DNA of 13,481 nt, from assembly GCA_028818385.1 (NCBI GenBank), contig JAPPNY010000142.1:2076-15556 (forward strand), read 5' to 3'. Under the pieces are notes generated by a model. It worked only from the letters and a program-made list of their open reading frames with translations. It searched no databases and was not told the DNA's origin. The position numbers were made by a program, and so were the translations under genes. This document shows, piece after piece, positions 7,197 to 12,792 of the stretch. The stretch comes from Spirochaetaceae bacterium (GTDB taxonomy: Bacteria; Spirochaetota; Spirochaetia; SZUA-6; Bin103). The stretch's first letter is position 1. Each line of letters starts with the position of its first letter.

Positions 7197-8747
7197 ATGC
7201 CCAACATCCTGCTCATCATCGCCGACGAGCTGCGGGCCGACGCGCTGTCCTGCTACGGCCACCCGATCTGCGCGACCCCTCATCTCGATCGGCTGGCGGC
7301 TGCCGGCACGCGCTTCGCCGACTGTGTCGTCACCCAGCCTACCTGCACGCCCAGTCGAGCCTCCCTGCTCAGCGGCTGCTTTCCTTCGGTGCTGAAGTCG
7401 CGGATGGTGGGCTGCCACACGCCGGACGATCCACGATTCCTGGGACACGTGCTGCAGGCCGCCGGGCACCGGAGCGTGTCGATCGGCAAGATTCACCTGC
7501 GGCCGCAACGAGCCGAGCCCGAGGCGGTGGCGGCGGCCATGGCGGACGAAGCGGGCGACGGGTACTTCGGTTTCGCGCAAGCGGACCTGGTCAACGGCCA
7601 CGGCGACCTCTGTTTCGGCCGCGACTACGAAGCCCGCGCGGCCGATCTCGGCGTCGAGCTGACCGCTGTTCGGCGAAACCAGCGGGCGCACGACCGGCAG
7701 CTTTCGCCGGGCCTTGGGCCGTACCGCTTTCGCCTGCCCACCGAGCTGCATTCGTCGCAGTACATCGCGGACCGCGCCATCGAGATGCTGAAGGCCGCCC
7801 GGCACGACGAGGCGCCGTTCTTCGCTCACGTCAGCTTCCCCGATCCGCACCATCCCTTCACGGTGCCGGAGCCGTGGGATGCGGCGTACGACCCGGCCGA
7901 CGTTCCGGCGCCGATCCCGCACGGCGGCACCGACATGCCGTCGTGGTACGACCCGATCTACCGCGCTGAAGGGACCGAAATCAACCGCATCACGGGCACG
8001 ACGCCGCTGGACTACTCGCGCGTCGATGAGGCCACCTGGCGGGAGGTGCGCGCCGCGTACTACGGCATGACGACCTGCCTGGACCACCACATCGGACGTA
8101 TCCTCGATCAGCTCGAAGCGAGCGGGCTCGCCGAGTCGACGATCGTCTGCTTCGTCGCCGACCACGGCGACTACCTGGGCGACCACGGTTTCGTGGGCAA
8201 GGGCATGCCCTTCGACTCGGCGCTGCGCGTCCCGTTGCTGATCAGGGGGCCGGGGATCGACGCCGGGCGCCTCATCGACCCGCCGGCCTCGACGCTCGAC
8301 ATCGCGCCCACCCTGCTGGACCTTGCCGGCGTCCCCGCGCCGGAAGGAGTGCAGGGCATCTCGTCCGCGGGTGCCCTCCGCGGCACGGGCGCATACACGC
8401 GCAGCGCCGCCCTCACCGAGAACGATGACGACCGGTTGCCGGTGCGGATGCGCACCCTGACCACCGCGGACTGGCGACTGACCGCCTACGCCGGCGGCGC
8501 GGACGGCGAGCTGTACGATCGCGCCGCCGACCCGGAGGAGACCCACAACCGCTACCGCGACGCCGCGTTCGAGCCGATCAGGCGCGAGCTGGAGGCGATG
8601 CTGTTCGAGGAGGTCCTCTGCGCATGTGACCACGCGAACGGGTCCCGCCAGCAGCCGGCGCCGCCCGCCACGCACTGGATCCCACGCCACAACCGGGAGC
8701 CATCTTCGCCAAGGACTACGGCCCGGCGCAGGCCGGCATGGCGATAA
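7197..8747 (+). CDS. sulfatase / phosphonate monoester hydrolase-family enzyme (Cys-type), altered C-terminus
   Basis: A 516-residue predicted cytoplasmic protein starting MPNILLIIADELRAD. What is seen: the first metal-ligand Asp10; the sulfatase signature C-T-P-S-R at 50-54, whose Cys50 would be converted to formylglycine; GKIHLRP (Lys98/His100); HVSFPDPHHPF; and the second metal motif VADHGDYLGDHG. Known members hydrolyse sulfate esters, and some hydrolyse phosphonate monoesters or phosphodiesters. There is no signal peptide, so the substrate is likely small and imported. Activity would need a formylglycine-generating enzyme or anaerobic maturase, which is not in this window. The family-like part ends near residue 480 (ELEAMLFEEVL); the last 35 or so residues are rich in Pro/Arg/Thr and coincide with a fragment of another gene read in a different frame, so the natural C-terminus has probably been lost. 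The ATG at 7197 is chosen because the family begins at PNILLI. Confidence 0.9.
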   Translation: MPNILLIIADELRADALSCYGHPICATPHLDRLAAAGTRFADCVVTQPTCTPSRASLLSGCFPSVLKSRMVGCHTPDDPRFLGHVLQAAGHRSVSIGKIHLRPQRAEPEAVAAAMADEAGDGYFGFAQADLVNGHGDLCFGRDYEARAADLGVELTAVRRNQRAHDRQLSPGLGPYRFRLPTELHSSQYIADRAIEMLKAARHDEAPFFAHVSFPDPHHPFTVPEPWDAAYDPADVPAPIPHGGTDMPSWYDPIYRAEGTEINRITGTTPLDYSRVDEATWREVRAAYYGMTTCLDHHIGRILDQLEASGLAESTIVCFVADHGDYLGDHGFVGKGMPFDSALRVPLLIRGPGIDAGRLIDPPASTLDIAPTLLDLAGVPAPEGVQGISSAGALRGTGAYTRSAALTENDDDRLPVRMRTLTTADWRLTAYAGGADGELYDRAADPEETHNRYRDAAFEPIRRELEAMLFEEVLCACDHANGSRQQPAPPATHWIPRHNREPSSPRTTARRRPAWR

Positions 8748-8905
8748 ATCCGGCGCCGTTGTTCGATGGCGGCTGGCAGCTCACGGCAGGCGACCGGCTG
8801 CGGTTCCGCTACGCGATCGTCGTCGCAAGCGGGCCGCTCGGCGGACGGATGGACGCGCTCTATACCGACTACGCCGACGACGCCGCGAGGGACCGGCGGT
8901 CTTGA
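8630..8905 (+). pseudogene. C-terminal remnant of a DUF6807/PmoA-like protein
   Basis: In the frame two bases off the sulfatase frame, the DNA from about 8697 to the TGA at 8903-8905 translates as GAIFAKDYGPAQAGMAINP, then PLFDGGWQLTAGDRLRFRYA, ending VASGPLGGRMDALYTDYADD before a short tail. The pattern 'G-W-x-L-x-A-G-x-x-L-x-x-R-Y' followed by a short G-rich turn and 'ALYxDYA' resembles the extreme C-terminus of DUF6807 (PmoA-family) proteins, which commonly lie near Gfo/Idh/MocA genes. Just upstream, in the sulfatase frame, DHANG...PPATHWIPRHN could be the preceding part of the same family, implying a frameshift near 8695. There is no start codon or N-terminus, so this is debris, not a working gene. 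I recognise it from pattern memory only, so the family name is tentative; that the frame is coding-like is more secure. Confidence 0.45.
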
Positions 8906-9939
8906 GCGTTCCGCTGCCCGATGTCGACTTCCGCCCGCCGCCGCTGGGCACGAATCCCGCATCCGTCGGGCTCATCGGATGCGGCGGGATTTCCCGGACG
9001 CACCTGCGCGCCTACCGGTCCATCGGACTGGAGGTCGTCGCACTGTGCCTTGATGCCCAACTCGCCGAGCGGCGGCGCGCGGAGTACTGCCCCGATGCCG
9101 TGGTCTACGCCGATGCCGAGGAGCTGCTCGCCGCGGGCGTCGAGATCGTGGACGTGGCGACGCAGCCGGCCGAGCGCGCGCCGATCATCGAGCAGGCGAT
9201 TGCCGCCGGCTGCCACGTCCTCAGCCAGAAGCCGTTCGCGATCGATCTGGCGACCGCCCGCCGCCTGGTCGCCGCGGCGGGTGCGCGGGGGGTCAGGCTC
9301 GCGGTCAACCAGAACGGACGCTGGGCGCCGCACTGGGCGTACGCGCGCCGGCTCGTCGCCAGTGGAGCGCTCGGCGCGGTACGGTCGGTGCATCTCGACT
9401 TCCACTGGCATTGGAAGCCGAGACACGCCGGATGGCTCGATGAACGCACTGCGGACGGCTTCCTGCTGCTCGACTACGGAATCCACCTGTTCGACTTCGT
9501 CCACTGTCTGGCCGGCGACGCCCGGCCCCGCGCCGTTGCGACCGTCGTGTCGCAGGAGCGGACGCTGAACGGCAGCGCCGTGCCGGCTCTGGCGTCGACG
9601 ATCATCGACTTCGGCGCATCGCAGGCCACGGTCTCCATGAACGCCGCCGCAGAGGGCTTCTTTGGCCACGGCACCCGGATCGTCGCCGAGCGTGGCGTGA
9701 TCAGCGCCGTCCGCGACACGCCGAGCTCGCAGTCGGTCGTGGTCCGCACGGACGCAGGCGATTACTCGCCTCGCGTCGCAGGCTCCTGGGCGCCCGACGG
9801 CTTCATCGGTGCGATGACGGAGCTCCTTGCAGCGATCGAGGAGGACCGCGAGCCCGAGCACAGCGGACGCGACAACCTCGTCACGCTCGACCTGACGCTG
9901 CAGGCCATCGCGGCAGCCCGGGAAGCCCAGGCGCCATGA
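8902..9939 (+). CDS. Gfo/Idh/MocA-family NAD(P)-dependent oxidoreductase
   Basis: A 345-residue protein if started at the TTG at 8902, which overlaps the TGA of the preceding remnant as TTGA and has GAGGG about 12 nt upstream. The open frame runs further left, but that part is out of frame with any family similarity. What is seen: the dinucleotide-binding loop VGLIGCGGISRTHLRAY (residues 22-38); the SQKPFA motif at about 108-113 replacing the usual EKP, with Lys110 conserved; and the D-x3-H pair in LLDYGIHLFDFVHCLAGD within the C-terminal alpha/beta domain. Family members oxidise or reduce hydroxyl groups of sugars, inositols and related compounds. The stop overlaps the next gene's ATG (ATGA at 9936-9939), so it is coupled to the SDR. 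It probably acts on the same substrate as the sulfatase and SDR. The specific reaction is unknown. Confidence 0.9.
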   Translation: MSVPLPDVDFRPPPLGTNPASVGLIGCGGISRTHLRAYRSIGLEVVALCLDAQLAERRRAEYCPDAVVYADAEELLAAGVEIVDVATQPAERAPIIEQAIAAGCHVLSQKPFAIDLATARRLVAAAGARGVRLAVNQNGRWAPHWAYARRLVASGALGAVRSVHLDFHWHWKPRHAGWLDERTADGFLLLDYGIHLFDFVHCLAGDARPRAVATVVSQERTLNGSAVPALASTIIDFGASQATVSMNAAAEGFFGHGTRIVAERGVISAVRDTPSSQSVVVRTDAGDYSPRVAGSWAPDGFIGAMTELLAAIEEDREPEHSGRDNLVTLDLTLQAIAAAREAQAP

Positions 9940-10772
9940 AGGACGACACCGGACCATCCGGCCGACTGACCGGCAAGGTTGCGATCGTCGCCGGCGGCGG
10001 CACCCGCAGCGATACGGAGGAGCTCGGCATCGGGCGCGCCACCGCCCTGCTGTTCGCCCGGGCCGGCGCCAGGGTGGTGGTGGCCGACGTGTCCGTCGAG
10101 AATGCAGAGCGCACCTGCTGTGACATCATCGCCGAAGGCGGCGAGGCAACGGTGGTAGCGGCCGACGTCAGTGATGCCGCCGCGTGTCAGGCGATGGTCG
10201 CGGCGGCTGTCGAGCGGTTCGGCGCGCTGCACGTGCTGTTCAACAACGCGGCCGTAGTCGGCAAGGGTACCGTGGTGACCTTCGAGGACGAGAACTTCGA
10301 CCGCAACGTGGCGGTGAACCTCAAGGGACCGGCGCTCGCCACCAGGTACGCCGTTCCCGCGATGGAGCGATCCGGGGGCGGGTCGATCATCTACGTCTCC
10401 TCCATCGACGGCATCGCCGCACCCTACTCGCAGACCGTGCCCTACTCCCTCACCAAGGGTGCGCTGCACATGCTGACCAAGACCACGGCATCCAATCACG
10501 GACGCCAGGGCATCCGCGCCAACTGTATCGCGCCGGGGCACGTACACGGCGCTTTCCCCACCCGGCTGATGAGGCCGGGGGCGCGGGAACTCCGCAGGAA
10601 CGCATCGCCCCTGGGCACCGAGGGCACGCCCTGGGACGTGGCGTGGCTGGCCGTGTTTCTGGCCAGCGACGAGTCGCGCTGGATATCCGGCGTGACGATA
10701 CCGGTCGACGGCGGCCTGCTGGCGGTGGCTCCGCTGCGAGCCTACTCCTATCTGACCGACACGACGGTGTAG
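9936..10772 (+). CDS. short-chain dehydrogenase/reductase with extended glycine-rich loop
   Basis: A 278-residue classical SDR. What is seen: the cofactor site near residues 12-33 with AGGGTRSDTEELGIGRA, about seven residues longer than the usual TGxxxGIG; VVVADVS for cofactor choice (Asp after the second strand favours NAD); the NNAA motif; VSSIDG containing the catalytic Ser; and YSLTK with catalytic Tyr and Lys. The C-terminal ISGVTIPVDGG is typical. Such enzymes interconvert alcohols and ketones. The ATG overlaps the TGA of the Gfo/Idh/MocA gene by 4 bp, so the two are translationally coupled and likely act in one pathway. SDRs with a lengthened loop exist as a subfamily, so the insertion does not by itself imply loss of function. 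The 3' end overlaps the antisense transglutaminase remnant by 25 bp. Confidence 0.92.
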   Translation: MKDDTGPSGRLTGKVAIVAGGGTRSDTEELGIGRATALLFARAGARVVVADVSVENAERTCCDIIAEGGEATVVAADVSDAAACQAMVAAAVERFGALHVLFNNAAVVGKGTVVTFEDENFDRNVAVNLKGPALATRYAVPAMERSGGGSIIYVSSIDGIAAPYSQTVPYSLTKGALHMLTKTTASNHGRQGIRANCIAPGHVHGAFPTRLMRPGARELRRNASPLGTEGTPWDVAWLAVFLASDESRWISGVTIPVDGGLLAVAPLRAYSYLTDTTV

Positions 10773-11185
10773 AGCGAACCGGTCGGGACCGCCGCGAACG
10801 AACCGCAGAACATCACGGCCACCACGTGTTGATCCATGTCATACGGTGAGAACGGATGCAGGTCCACCGTCCGCGCCTTCAGTCCCAGCGACAGGCATGC
10901 TTCCACCAGCGTTGTGGAGAGCATCAGGCAGTTGATGCCCGACTCCTTCCCCTTGTCGAACGCATGCTCCAGCAGGCTCAGGGAGTTCATCTCCAGACTC
11001 AGGCGCGTGTCGGCGTGCCGCACGTGGCGATGCAGCCAGTCCAGCAGCCGCATACTGCGCGTCATCTCGTCAGCGTCCGCGGCGACGTCGTCGAGCCGGT
11101 AGCGATCGCGAAGCTCGCGGAGTCCGGGGTGAGCGTGGTCATACTCGAATTCCGGGACGGAGCCATCTTCCTCTGGGCGAACCCG
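10748..11185 (-). pseudogene. transglutaminase-like gene remnant, both ends missing
   Basis: The minus-strand frame stays open from 11185 to the TAG at 10748-10750. Its translation PEFEYDHAHPGLRELRDRYR, DDVAADADEMTRSMRLLDWL, HRHVRHAD looks like the helical lead-in of transglutaminase-like proteins. GINCLMLSTTLVEACLSLGLKAR then gives the catalytic Cys, and DMDQHVVAVMF the catalytic His. After that the similarity stops: the strand carrying the third catalytic residue (Asp, usually in a W-x-x-x-D-P-T-type context) is replaced by a short unrelated tail running antisense into the SDR gene. Upstream, the coding pattern continues well past the only ATG (11065) to a TGA at 11186 without a usable start codon. 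Both ends therefore look lost. A short in-frame ORF of 105 residues from 11065 remains, but it would lack the complete triad. The domain call is by motif and fairly confident. Confidence 0.65.
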
Positions 11186-11235
11186 TCATACAGTCGCAGG
11201 AGGCCGTGACCCCCGGACGCGACAGCACCCAAGCT

Positions 11236-11281
11236 GCTCCCTCGGTGGGGGGGAGCGGGCGCCGCAGGGGTCCCCCCGCGC
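11236..11281 (-). terminator. possible GC-rich terminator after the small-gene row
   Basis: Immediately beyond the stop of the last small gene (11284), two GC-rich inverted repeats occur: GGGGtCCCC flanked by gcg/cgc (11259-11281), and GCTCCC...GGGAGC (11236-11241 with 11251-11256). No T tract follows, so an intrinsic terminator is only a possibility. The 11186-11283 stretch otherwise holds nothing recognisable. Confidence 0.25.
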
Positions 11282-11283
11282 GG

Positions 11284-11544
11284 TCAGACGCTACGTTGCC
11301 GATTCTGCGCTTCGCTGATTAGCCTCCGGAGTATCGGCAGGATGCGCGATTCGTCCGGGCCGTGCACTTTGATAGCATGCCCCTCCAGCGCCGCCATAAG
11401 CGTCGGCGCTACGTCCTCGTCTTGCAGCGGTCCGAGCGCCTCCACGATAGCGGGCACGGCTCGCTGCGCTTCCGCGGTCAGCCTGCCGAGCACCGCGGCG
11501 TACATAGCTTCATCGTCCGCTTTCGACAGATAGTCCTCACTCAT
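11284..11544 (-). CDS. hypothetical small acidic helical protein
   Basis: An 86-residue protein starting MSEDYLSKADDEAMYAAVLG. I do not recognise a family. It is predicted mostly alpha-helical and acidic at the N-terminus, with hydrophobic heptad-like spacing in AAVLGRLTAEAQRAVPAIVEALGPL and a second segment ILPILRRLISEAQ; there is no signal peptide or membrane segment. The ATG at 11544 has an AAAGGAGA site upstream and overlaps the TGA of the gene before it as ATGA (11541-11544), so the two are translationally coupled and probably function together. A frame reaching back to 11604 is ignored because the coupling and SD favour 11544. It is the last gene of the right-hand minus-strand row. Confidence 0.7.
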   Translation of the reverse strand: MSEDYLSKADDEAMYAAVLGRLTAEAQRAVPAIVEALGPLQDEDVAPTLMAALEGHAIKVHGPDESRILPILRRLISEAQNRQRSV

Positions 11545-11804
11545 GCTTCCGTCTCCTTTGCCGCGTGGCGTTCGATCGCGTTGGCTATCGCGCGATAGTC
11601 GCACGCCAACTCCCTATGAACCGATGGCGGCGCCTGTTTCTCTATCACCATGCTCGGGCCGTAACTCGCCTGTACGGACTCCGCCAGCTCTTGCAGCTCT
11701 GCCGGCGGCTTCGGCTTCGTCGCCTCATCGTGGCGCTTCGCTGCCTCCCGGTATGCGTCGACCAGCGCCGCGGCCAGCTTCCCGTAATCCTCGTTCTGAT
11801 TCAT
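11541..11804 (-). CDS. hypothetical small charged protein, leaderless promoter
   Basis: An 87-residue protein starting MNQNEDYGKLAAALVDAYRE. I do not recognise a family. It is hydrophilic: an N-terminal amphipathic helix rich in Ala, Glu and Lys, a Pro-Lys segment (ATKPKPPAEL), then a longer helix ending RAIANAIERHAAKETEA. It has no membrane segment. There is no Shine-Dalgarno site before the ATG at 11804. Instead a -10 box TAGGGT ends 6 nt before the start codon, with TTGACG 18 bp further upstream, so transcription should begin at or next to the A of ATG. The stop overlaps the next gene's start by 4 bp (ATGA), making a two-gene coupled unit with the 86-residue protein. Confidence 0.7.
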   Translation of the reverse strand: MNQNEDYGKLAAALVDAYREAAKRHDEATKPKPPAELQELAESVQASYGPSMVIEKQAPPSVHRELACDYRAIANAIERHAAKETEA

Positions 11805-11910
11805 GCCGTGACCCTATGGACCCGGCCACGTGGCCGTCAAGATCAATTCCGCGCCTACAGCCGTCGCACGGCCGGAACGCCGACCGGGCGTAGCGTTCGG
11901 TGTCCGTCAT
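11725..11910 (-). CDS. possible small CxxC protein overlapping its neighbour
   Basis: A 61-residue frame starting MTDTERYARSAFRPCDGCRR. Its ATG overlaps the TGA of the upstream gene by 4 bp (11907-11910), and GGAGGAGGA lies 3-6 nt upstream, though those bases also encode the Glu-rich tail of that gene. A CDGC pair might bind a metal or form a redox pair. Against it: the last 80 bp overlap the 87-residue gene in another frame, the promoter of that gene lies inside it, and the C-terminal residues are Gly/Arg-rich as in shadow frames. Real expression is possible but not shown. Confidence 0.35.
   Translation of the reverse strand: MTDTERYARSAFRPCDGCRRGIDLDGHVAGSIGSRHESERGLREAGRGAGRRIPGGSEAPR
11811..11840 (-). 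promoter_or_regulatory. sigma-70-like promoter for a leaderless mRNA of the 87-aa gene
   Basis: On the minus strand TTGACG (11835-11840) lies 18 bp before TAGGGT (11811-11816), which in turn is exactly 6 nt before the ATG at 11804. Both hexamers are close to the TTGACA/TAnnnT consensus. The spacing places the transcription start at the first base of the start codon. Confidence 0.65.
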
Positions 11911-12347
11911 CCGTCCTCCTCCGTCTCGTCCGGGAGACCGTCCCAGTGGACTTCTGTCGATCCGTCCTCACGGACCCAGACGTGAGATATCCGCTTCGAG
12001 CCGATGAAGAACGCGACCATCGTAGTGTCCTCGCCGCCGGATAGCTCGCGCCATCCCGTCGCCACGGCACTGTTCATGTTCAGAATCAGATCCGGGAAGG
12101 TGGTCTTCGCCGCCTCCTCCAGCTCGGGTCCAAGGACCATCCCCAGGTTCGTCCCGACCGTAAATACCGCCCGGAACATGGACTCCTCGTCCAATTCCTC
12201 GCACATGGCGAGGAGGACTATCAGCAGCCTCGTCGACTCGGTGGAGACAGCACCGCAGGTCGCGTGGTCAATCCGATGTCTTTCCGTGGCCGCGGCGCAG
12301 AACACCACCGCGACCGCCAGAATCAGGGCCGTCGATACCTTCTTCAT
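11907..12347 (-). CDS. hypothetical exported protein, leaderless promoter
   Basis: A 146-residue protein starting MKKVSTALILAVAVVFCAAA, a typical Sec signal peptide (basic n-region, hydrophobic core, small residues at about 18-20). The Cys at 17 follows Phe, so it is a poor lipobox and I do not call a lipoprotein. The mature part has two further Cys (HATCG and AMCEEL), a helical acidic middle and a C-terminal strand-rich segment MVAFFIGSKRISHVWVREDG ending in DETEEDG. I do not recognise a family. There is no Shine-Dalgarno; a TAGAGT box lies exactly 6 nt before the ATG, as in the two other leaderless genes nearby. It starts 16 bp after the stop of the 72-residue gene. The likely location is periplasm or cell surface. 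Confidence 0.72.
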   Translation of the reverse strand: MKKVSTALILAVAVVFCAAATERHRIDHATCGAVSTESTRLLIVLLAMCEELDEESMFRAVFTVGTNLGMVLGPELEEAAKTTFPDLILNMNSAVATGWRELSGGEDTTMVAFFIGSKRISHVWVREDGSTEVHWDGLPDETEEDG

Positions 12348-12353
12348 GCCCGG

Positions 12354-12359
12354 ACTCTA
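12354..12359 (-). promoter_or_regulatory. -10 box TAGAGT, leaderless position, for the exported-protein gene
   Basis: Minus-strand TAGAGT is separated from the ATG at 12347 by exactly 6 nt (ccgggc). I see no good -35 hexamer at 16-19 bp. The same spacing and near-identical hexamer occur before the genes starting at 11804 and 12582. Confidence 0.5.
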
Positions 12360-12363
12360 CTCC

Positions 12364-12582
12364 CTAACCGGGGTTCGGGTCGTAGCCGGGGACGCTGCGC
12401 GCGTACTCGTCCGACAGCCAATCCCAAGCCTCGCCGGAGTCGCCGAACCTCTCCGCCGGTTCACCGTGGCGCGTGCGGTTCAGCCTGTAGACGGTGAGCG
12501 GCTCCGCCCCGCCCGGATACTCGAACACGAACCCGACCACCGCGGCCTTGTCGTTCAGCGCGTCCAATTCAACGCGTGTCAT
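12364..12582 (-). CDS. hypothetical small protein, leaderless promoter
   Basis: A 72-residue protein starting MTRVELDALNDKAAVVGFVF. I do not recognise a family. The pattern suggests a small alpha/beta fold: a strand VGFVFEYPG, a strand-like LTVYRLNRTR, and a helix with three Trp/Tyr residues (EAWDWLSDEYARS), ending in a Pro-rich tail. It has no signal peptide or Cys. The ATG at 12582 lacks a Shine-Dalgarno but is preceded at 6 nt by TAGGGT, so the mRNA is probably leaderless. The gene is followed after 16 bp by the exported-protein gene, which has its own -10 box. Confidence 0.65.
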   Translation of the reverse strand: MTRVELDALNDKAAVVGFVFEYPGGAEPLTVYRLNRTRHGEPAERFGDSGEAWDWLSDEYARSVPGYDPNPG

Positions 12583-12588
12583 GCGCCG

Positions 12589-12594
12589 ACCCTA
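12589..12594 (-). promoter_or_regulatory. -10 box TAGGGT, leaderless position, for the 72-aa gene
   Basis: Minus-strand TAGGGT ends exactly 6 nt before the ATG at 12582. No consensus -35 is seen at the usual distance (a CTGACG lies only 12 bp upstream, too close). Confidence 0.5.
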
Positions 12595-12637
12595 CGGCGA
12601 ATCCCACGTCAGCCGCACGAGGAGCGCGCCCACGGCC

Positions 12638-12657
12638 CTCCCGGTGCTCTCCCGGTG
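12638..12657. repeat. two direct copies of ctcccggtg, 11-bp period
   Basis: ctcccggtg occurs at 12638-12646 and again at 12649-12657. The 11-bp period is one helical turn, as for tandem protein-binding sites. It lies 44 bp upstream of the -10 box of the 72-residue gene, so it could be a regulator site, but two short copies in GC-rich DNA may be chance. Confidence 0.3.
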
Positions 12658-12684
12658 TCGTGAATTACCCCGAAGCCGCGACAC
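12655..12684. other. inverted repeat GTGTCG/CGACAC
   Basis: Six-bp perfect arms (12655-12660 and 12679-12684) around an 18-nt loop. It is the first of three consecutive inverted repeats in this gap and the weakest. Confidence 0.35.
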
Positions 12685-12712
12685 GGCAGGGTGAGACGGC
12701 CGCCGCAAAGGG

Positions 12713-12735
12713 AGGGGTGACACGATGTCACCCCT
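12713..12735. other. perfect 10-bp inverted repeat around cga
   Basis: aggggtgaca (12713-12722), loop cga, tgtcacccct (12726-12735). The arms are perfect. As DNA this is a good dimeric-regulator operator (TGACA-N3-TGTCA core). As RNA it is a stable hairpin with a short loop. It stands alone between the 168-aa and 72-aa genes. Confidence 0.6.
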
Positions 12736-12744
12736 AACTAAGTA

Positions 12745-12787
12745 CCGACGGGGATAGGGGATAGGCGAATAGCCCCTCCCCCGTCGG
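12745..12787 (-). terminator. long stem-loop just past the stop of the 168-aa gene
   Basis: CCGACGGGG (12745-12753) pairs with CCCCGTCGG (12779-12787). Inside, aggggata/tagcccct pair with one mismatch around the loop ggcgaa. It begins 5 bp after the minus-strand stop at 12793, where a terminator is expected. The sequence following on the minus strand (tacttagtta) is AT-rich but has no uninterrupted T tract, so termination is likely but not certain. Confidence 0.5.
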
Positions 12788-12792
12788 ACTGC

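Noticed and set aside
5266..7395. Plus-strand open frame of 709 codons
   Set aside because: Antisense to the TPP-enzyme gene, with low-complexity Arg/His/Gly/Val composition and no motif.
7191..8690. Minus-strand open frame of 499 codons
   Set aside because: Antisense to the sulfatase; a high-GC shadow without family features.
12004..12663. Plus-strand open frame of 219 codons
   Set aside because: It runs antisense across two minus-strand genes that have a signal peptide and matching promoter boxes; no domain is seen in this frame.
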